From positions 1-45,213 of the forward strand of contig JAFEGX010000070.1 in the NCBI GenBank assembly GCA_018239675.1: a stretch of DNA of 45,213 nucleotides, read 5' to 3'. The translations under genes and the position numbers were made by a program. Positions 40,630-45,213 of this stretch are shown one piece after another. Position 1 is the stretch's first letter. Every line of letters starts with the position of its first letter. Source of the DNA: Verrucomicrobiota bacterium (lineage in GTDB: Bacteria; Verrucomicrobiota; Verrucomicrobiia; Opitutales; Opitutaceae). The notes beneath the pieces are model-generated. The model was given only the letters and a program-made list of their open reading frames with translations. It made no database searches and was not told the origin of the DNA.

Positions 40630-42375
40630 CTACCGCTTGTAGAGCGGCCGCGCGGTGTACTTGGTGTGGAGCAGCTCGTGGGCGCGCGGGCCGAGCGGCT
40701 TGCCGAGGAACTCCTCGTAGAGCTTGATGACCTCCGGGTTCTCGTGGGAGTGCCGGATCTTCCGGTCGCGGTCGTCCTGGTAGATGCCCGCGATGCGGAG
40801 CTGCCGGCGCTCGTTGTCGACGCCGTAGGGCTGGCCGCCGCCGCCGATGCAGCCGCCGGGGCAGGCCATCACCTCGATGAAGTGATAGGGCGACTCCTGG
40901 CCGTGCTTGCGGGCCTCGCGGACGCGGTCGAGGACGGTCTCGACGTTGGCGAGGCCGTGGGCGACCGCGACACGGACCTGCGCGCCGCCGACGTTGAGCG
41001 TGCCTTCCTTCACCCCGTTGAGGCCGCGGACGGCCTCGACCTCGATCTTCTCGAGCTTCTTGCCGGTGGCGTAGAAATAGGCGGTGCGGAGCGCCGCCTC
41101 CATCACGCCGCCGGTGGCGCCGAAGATCGTGCCGGCGCCGGAGTAGTCGCCGAGGATCGAGTCGGGCTCGGCGTCGGCGAGGTTCAGGAAGTCGATGCCG
41201 GACTGCTTGAGCATGCGGGCGAGCTCGCGGGTGGTGAGGGCGACGTCGACGTCCTTGAAGCCGGACGCGAACATCTCCTCGGTGCGCGAGAGCTCATACT
41301 TTTTCGCGGTGCAGGGCATGATCGACACCATGAAGACCTTCGACGGGTCGAGCTTCAGGCGCTCGGCGTAGTAGGTCTTGGCGAGCACGCCGAGCATCTG
41401 CTGCGGGGACTTGGCGGTGGAGAAGTTGTCGATGAAGTCGTAGTGGCGCTTCTCCATGAAGTCGGTCCACGACGGGCAGCACGACGTGATGAGCGGGAGC
41501 GGGCCGCGCTTGTGGACGAAGCGCTCGAGGAACTCGGACGCCTCCTCGACGATCGTGACGTCCGCGGAGAAGTTGGTGTCGAACACCGCCTTGAAGCCGA
41601 GCCGCCGGAGCGCGGCGTAGAGCTTCCGGGTGAGGTTGGTGCCGGGGGGCAGGCCGAAGGCCTCGCCGACCGTGACGCGGACGGACGGGGCGATCTGGAC
41701 GACGCAGATCTTCTCCTTGTCGTGCAGCGCCTCCCAGACGGCGGGAGTCTCGTCGTTCTCCACGATGGCGCCGGTGGGGCAGTGGGCGGAGCACTGGCCG
41801 CATTTCACGCAGGGTGACTCCGCGAGGGTGATGTCGCCGGCCGGGGCCATGCGGGTGTTGATGCCGCGGTCGAGGAACGACAGCGCCCAGACGTTCTGGA
41901 CGTCCTGGCAGACCTGCACGCAGCGGCCGCATTTGATGCACTTGGTGAAGTCGATGATGATCGAGCCCGTGGAAGCGTCGGGGGGAAGGTCCTTCACGTA
42001 CCGCTTGATCGACTCCATCGGAATGTTGAAGTCGGCGGCCAGCGTCTGGAGCTCGCATTCGCCGTTGCGGCCGCAGGTGAGGCAGGCCTGCGGGTGGTTG
42101 GAGAGGATGAGCTCGAGCGTGGAGCGGCGGACGTCGACGATCTCGCGGTCGTGGGTCGTGATCTCCATGCCCTCCTCGAGGGGCGTGCAGCAGGCGCGGA
42201 TCAGGCGGTTGCCGCCCTTGTTCCGCACGATGCAGATGCCGCACGCGGCGGTGGGAAGGAGGTCCTTGTGCTTGCAGAGCGTGGGGATCTTCACCTGGAC
42301 GCGCCGGGCGGCGTCGAGGATGGAGGTGCCCTCGGGGACCTGGACTTCGATCTGGTTGATGCGCGCGGTGATCAT
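40630..42375 (-). CDS. hydA: [FeFe] hydrogenase catalytic subunit
   Basis: Protein of 581 residues that forms or splits H2 in the cytoplasm. N-terminal [2Fe-2S] ligands are C34, C45, C48 and C62; the His-Cys3 [4Fe-4S] site is H94, C98, C101, C107; two more [4Fe-4S] clusters use C146/149/152/156 and C189/192/195/199. The H-cluster motifs are complete: TSCCPSW (C299, C300), MPCTAKKYE (C355) and EVMACPGGCIGGGGQP (C505, C509). The proton-transfer cysteine C299 is present. This is the layout of HndD and other group A trimeric or tetrameric NAD(P)-linked enzymes, without the extra C-terminal [2Fe-2S] domain of Thermotoga HydA. The start overlaps the hydB stop. Maturases HydE, HydF and HydG are not in the window. 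Confidence 0.95.
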   Translation of the reverse strand: MITARINQIEVQVPEGTSILDAARRVQVKIPTLCKHKDLLPTAACGICIVRNKGGNRLIRACCTPLEEGMEITTHDREIVDVRRSTLELILSNHPQACLTCGRNGECELQTLAADFNIPMESIKRYVKDLPPDASTGSIIIDFTKCIKCGRCVQVCQDVQNVWALSFLDRGINTRMAPAGDITLAESPCVKCGQCSAHCPTGAIVENDETPAVWEALHDKEKICVVQIAPSVRVTVGEAFGLPPGTNLTRKLYAALRRLGFKAVFDTNFSADVTIVEEASEFLERFVHKRGPLPLITSCCPSWTDFMEKRHYDFIDNFSTAKSPQQMLGVLAKTYYAERLKLDPSKVFMVSIMPCTAKKYELSRTEEMFASGFKDVDVALTTRELARMLKQSGIDFLNLADAEPDSILGDYSGAGTIFGATGGVMEAALRTAYFYATGKKLEKIEVEAVRGLNGVKEGTLNVGGAQVRVAVAHGLANVETVLDRVREARKHGQESPYHFIEVMACPGGCIGGGGQPYGVDNERRQLRIAGIYQDDRDRKIRHSHENPEVIKLYEEFLGKPLGPRAHELLHTKYTARPLYKR

Positions 42376-44396
42376 GGCGTGGCCTCCTTGGCGAAGGGTG
42401 AGCGGGACTTGCCGGCCGGGGCGGCGGCCGCGGCGGGCTCGCCGGTCCGCGGGGGCGGGGCGCCGGCCTTGCCGACCTTGCGGGCGTAGCTGGGCCCGCC
42501 CTCGATGAACGCCTGGTACTCCTCGCCGAAGTAGCGGAGGGTTGAGAGCACCGGGTTGGGCGCGGTCTGGCCGAGGCCGCAGAGCGACGCCTTCTGCATC
42601 GCGTGGCAAATTCGGCGGATCAGCGCGAGATCGCTCGCGGCGCCGCGGCCGCGGGAGATCTTGTCGAGCACCTGCAGGAGCTGGTAGCCGCCGATGCGGC
42701 ACGGGGCGCACTTGCCGCACGACTCGTCGACACAGAACCGGAGGTAGAACTTGGCCACCTCCACCATCGAGTCGGTCGTGTCCATCACCAGCATGCCGCC
42801 CGAGCCCATGATCGAGCCGAGCTGCTGCAGCGTCTCGTAGCTCACGGGCGTGTCGAGCAGCGGGGCCGGGATGACGCCGCCGGAGGGCCCGCCGGTCTGG
42901 ACGGCCTTGATCTCCTTGCCGGCGAGCACGCCGCCGCAGACTTCGAACACGATCTCGCGGAGCGTCGTGCCCATCGGGACCTCGACCAGCTGGGCGTTGC
43001 GCACCTTGCCGGTGACGGCGAACACCTTGGTGCCCTTGGAGGTGTCGGTGCCGTGGCCCGCGAACCACGCACCGCCCCGGAGCAGGATGGCGGGCACGAT
43101 GGCGAGGGTCTCGACGTTGTTGATCGCGGTGGGCATGCCCCAGAGGCCGCGGACGGACGGGTACGGCGGGCGGGGGCTCGGGCTCCCGCGCCGGCCCTCG
43201 ATGGAGGCGATGAGGGCGGTCTCCTCGCCGCAGACGAACGCGCCGGCGCCGAGGCGGACCTTGGCGTCGAACGTGAAACCGCTGCCGAGGATGTTCTTCC
43301 CGAGCAGCCCGCGCTCACGGGCCTGCTCGATGGCCCGCTGCACGCGCTCGACGGCCTTGGGATATTCGGCGCGGATGTAGAAGTAGCCCTTGGTCGCGCC
43401 CATCGCGTAGGCGGCGATCATCATGCCCTCGAGCACGGTGTGCGGATCGCTCTCGAGCACGCTGCGGTCCATGAACGCGCCGGGGTCGCCCTCGTCGCCG
43501 TTGCAGATCACATAGCGCTGCGGCGCGGGCTGCGCCCGCGTCAGCTGCCATTTCATCCACGTCGGGAAGCCCGCGCCGCCGCGGCCGCGCAGCGCGCTGG
43601 TCTTCATCTCGGCGATGACCTGCTCCGGCGTCAGGGTGAACAGCGCCTTGGCGATCGCCTGGTAGCCGTCGGCCCGGCGCAGGTAGTCGTCGAGACTGTC
43701 AGGATCCACCACCCCGCAGTGCCGCAGCACGATGCGGACCTGCTTGTCGGGGGTCCGGAAGAGGAGGTCGTCGAGCACCTTGCCGCCGACCACCGAGTCG
43801 GCGACGATGCGCGCGACGTCCGGGGCCAGCACATTGGTGTACGTGACGGCCGACGGGAGGAGCTGCACGACGGCGCCCTCGTCGTAAATTCCCATGTCGC
43901 CGGCCCGCACGACCTGCACCTTCTCGGCGAGGCCGCGGCGCTTCAGCTCCTCCTGGAACGAGAACTGGAAGAACTCGGTCTTGCTGCCCCCGGCCGCACT
44001 CGTGTCGCAGACGAGGATGTGCGTCACGGCGCCGGTGAGCGCGAGGCCGCGCTGGCGCGTCGCGATCACATGGTCCTGGAGCAGGCGGTGCGCGCCGAAG
44101 TGCTCGGCGACGAGGTCGCCGGCGAGCTCGGGCTTGAGGCCGCCGTAGGTGACGCGCGGCAGGCCCTTGGCCTGCACCTCGACGACGGGATCGGCGAAGG
44201 AGTACCCGACCGAGCCGGTGCGGAAGATCGTGAACCCGCCGCGGTGGGCGTCGCGGGCCTGGACGAGGGCCCCGTGGAGCGCCTCCGCGCCGGCGGCGAT
44301 GCCGCCGGTGTCGAGCTGCACGCGGATCCACTCGGCGGGATCGGCGACGGGCTTCGCGGCGAACTGGGCGAGGTCCTGGCGGGTGAGCGGGTTCAT
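42372..44396 (-). CDS. hydB: NuoF-like hydrogenase subunit with degenerate ferredoxin-like domains
   Basis: Protein of 674 residues. The flavoprotein core is intact: FMN site RGRGGAGFPTWMKW (~270-283), NADH site GAGAFVCGEETALI (~383-396) and the [4Fe-4S] ligands C560, C563, C566 (ESCGKCAPCR) and C606. Before it are two thioredoxin-like domains in tandem. The first (~22-100) reads DTGGIAAGA and RTGSVGYSFADP where cysteines are expected; the second (~125-190) keeps only C130 (HILVCDTSAAGG, then RAGDMGIYDEGA). The C-terminal two-[4Fe-4S] ferredoxin domain of bifurcating HydB is missing; the chain ends in a Pro/Ala tail. So the NAD(P)H-oxidising part should work, but fewer clusters are available. 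Translationally coupled on both sides. Confidence 0.92.
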   Translation of the reverse strand: MNPLTRQDLAQFAAKPVADPAEWIRVQLDTGGIAAGAEALHGALVQARDAHRGGFTIFRTGSVGYSFADPVVEVQAKGLPRVTYGGLKPELAGDLVAEHFGAHRLLQDHVIATRQRGLALTGAVTHILVCDTSAAGGSKTEFFQFSFQEELKRRGLAEKVQVVRAGDMGIYDEGAVVQLLPSAVTYTNVLAPDVARIVADSVVGGKVLDDLLFRTPDKQVRIVLRHCGVVDPDSLDDYLRRADGYQAIAKALFTLTPEQVIAEMKTSALRGRGGAGFPTWMKWQLTRAQPAPQRYVICNGDEGDPGAFMDRSVLESDPHTVLEGMMIAAYAMGATKGYFYIRAEYPKAVERVQRAIEQARERGLLGKNILGSGFTFDAKVRLGAGAFVCGEETALIASIEGRRGSPSPRPPYPSVRGLWGMPTAINNVETLAIVPAILLRGGAWFAGHGTDTSKGTKVFAVTGKVRNAQLVEVPMGTTLREIVFEVCGGVLAGKEIKAVQTGGPSGGVIPAPLLDTPVSYETLQQLGSIMGSGGMLVMDTTDSMVEVAKFYLRFCVDESCGKCAPCRIGGYQLLQVLDKISRGRGAASDLALIRRICHAMQKASLCGLGQTAPNPVLSTLRYFGEEYQAFIEGGPSYARKVGKAGAPPPRTGEPAAAAAPAGKSRSPFAKEATP

Positions 44397-45067
44397 GCGA
44401 CTTTCTCCTTCCTGGTCTTGAGCGCGGCCACGTGCGCGGGGATGTCCGAGGTCTTGACGTGCCCGCAGGTCTTGCCGTCGACCACCATGGCGGGGGCCAT
44501 GCCGCAGCAGCCGATGCAGCGGACGGTGTCGAAGTGGATCTGGCGGTCGGCCGTGGTCTGCCCCTCCGCGATCCCGAGCTGAGTGCGGAGCTCGTTGATG
44601 AGGTCACCGGAACCCTTGAGGTAGCAGGCGGTGCCGTTGCAGACCGTGATGTTGTGCGCGCCGGGGGGCTGCAGCTTGAAGTAGTGGTAGAACGTGATGA
44701 CCTCGTAGATCCGGGCGAGCTTCACGCCGAGCTCCCGCGACAGCTCCATGGCCACCTCGCGCGGCACGTAGCCATGCTGGTTCTGGATCGCGTGGAGGAT
44801 CATGATCAGGTTGCCCTCCTCGTTGCGCCAGTGGTTCACGTGCTGCTGCACATCGCGGCGGATCGTCGAGTCCAGTTTCCCCTGGATCCGGCGGAGCCGC
44901 TCCAGCTTCACCTCCAGCAGCCGGGCGACCTCGTCGGAAATGTCGCGCGGGATGTACCCGTGCTTCTGCTCAACCTTCTCGAGCATTTCGATCAGCTCCG
45001 CCTCATCCACATGCTTCAGCTCGGCGGCGCTGGCTTCGGTCCCAGGTGCGGTCGGTGGTGTTTTCAT
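44393..45067 (-). CDS. hydC: NuoE-like [2Fe-2S] hydrogenase subunit with duplicated helical domain
   Basis: Protein of 224 residues from ATG 45067 (MKTPPTAPGT); ATG 45118 would add a basic, unlikely leader. The C-terminal thioredoxin-like domain carries one [2Fe-2S] cluster with C143, C148 (VCNGTACYLKG), C184 and C188 (RCIGCCGMAP). The helical NuoE domain occurs twice: residues ~24-60 (ELIEMLEKVEQKHGYIPRDI) and ~86-130 (NLIMILHAIQNQHGYVPREV, then YEVITFYHYF). Usual HydC/NuoE proteins have one copy and about 160 residues. It passes electrons between the flavin subunit and the hydrogenase. First gene of the operon; its stop overlaps the hydB start. Confidence 0.93.
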   Translation of the reverse strand: MKTPPTAPGTEASAAELKHVDEAELIEMLEKVEQKHGYIPRDISDEVARLLEVKLERLRRIQGKLDSTIRRDVQQHVNHWRNEEGNLIMILHAIQNQHGYVPREVAMELSRELGVKLARIYEVITFYHYFKLQPPGAHNITVCNGTACYLKGSGDLINELRTQLGIAEGQTTADRQIHFDTVRCIGCCGMAPAMVVDGKTCGHVKTSDIPAHVAALKTRKEKVA

Positions 45068-45213
45068 AATGGCTCGCCTTCGGCGTCGACTGTGGCGGGG
45101 CCCATGAAGTGCGTCCATTATGATAGCTCATTCTGTGCAATCGTAAGGTCAGATGATCTCATCGATTATCGGGCCAAAAAGCTCGTCGGTTCCGTGACTT
45201 AAACCGTTAAACA
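45068..45213 (-). promoter_or_regulatory. Upstream region of the hydrogenase operon
   Basis: No gene is visible. The sequence is AT-richer than its neighbours. On the minus strand TATCAT (45124-45119) could be a -10 box, but no good -35 lies 16-18 bases before it. A small inverted repeat GATGA-TC-TCATC is at 45152-45163, a possible operator. I did not find a Rex-type site. Confidence 0.35.

Noticed and set aside
45068..45213. A Rex-type operator in front of the hydrogenase operon.
   Set aside because: I expected one for NADH-linked hydrogenase genes but found no TTGTGAA/TTCACAA pair in the region available; the promoter may also extend beyond the window.

Overview
The window looks like chromosomal DNA from a high-GC member of the Verrucomicrobiota, probably Opitutaceae. 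The reasons are polysaccharide-directed genes beside a propeller-ankyrin fusion, a LytS/LytTR pair, an [FeFe] hydrogenase operon of anaerobic fermenter type, and intergenic palindromic repeats that I associate with this group. The assignment is inference, since no rRNA or marker gene is present. I saw no tRNA, rRNA, IS element, phage or CRISPR.

Layout. 1-7.2 kb is carbohydrate-related: the tail of an oligogalacturonate-lyase-like protein, a secreted alpha/alpha-toroid-like protein, a five-bladed-propeller protein fused to ankyrin repeats, a C45 Ntn-hydrolase, and a phytanoyl-CoA-dioxygenase-like enzyme translationally coupled to a six-hairpin glycosidase. 7.2-8.1 kb holds an NTF2-like protein and a YciA-type thioesterase. 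8.2-13.1 kb is a deoxyribose module: deoC, a full aldehyde dehydrogenase, a POT transporter, and a second aldehyde dehydrogenase that lacks its catalytic half. deoA lies at 18.6-19.9 kb on the same strand and could feed it. 13.4-17.4 kb has a LytS/LytTR two-component pair and a NatAB-like ABC exporter. 17.5-26.8 kb holds housekeeping and hypothetical genes, an ABC-F protein, a DMT permease, a deoxyhypusine-synthase-like protein without the expected lysine, and a DUF255 thioredoxin-fold protein.

26.8-32.6 kb is regulatory and pilus-related: an XRE regulator divergent from a 72-aa ORF and an orphan receiver; a three-gene minor-pilin operon joined by ATGA overlaps; then a receiver with a four-cysteine tail coupled to slyX. 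32.8-37.3 kb has a coiled-coil membrane protein, an AmpD-like amidase, two small membrane proteins and an aldo/keto reductase. 37.6-45.1 kb, on the minus strand, is a tight hydC-hydB-hydA hydrogenase operon that appears to continue into a TonB-dependent receptor and a DMT permease.

Two features run through the whole window. The first is a family of nested-palindrome repeats (seven copies; four complete or nearly so) with constant loop length, mostly at gene 3' ends. The second is heavy use of ATGA stop/start overlaps with few recognisable Shine-Dalgarno sequences. The strongest candidates for new biology are the remodelled hydrogenase subunits (degenerate cluster domains in HydB, duplicated helical domain in HydC), the half-length aldehyde dehydrogenase beside deoC, the repeat family, and the propeller-ankyrin fusion.
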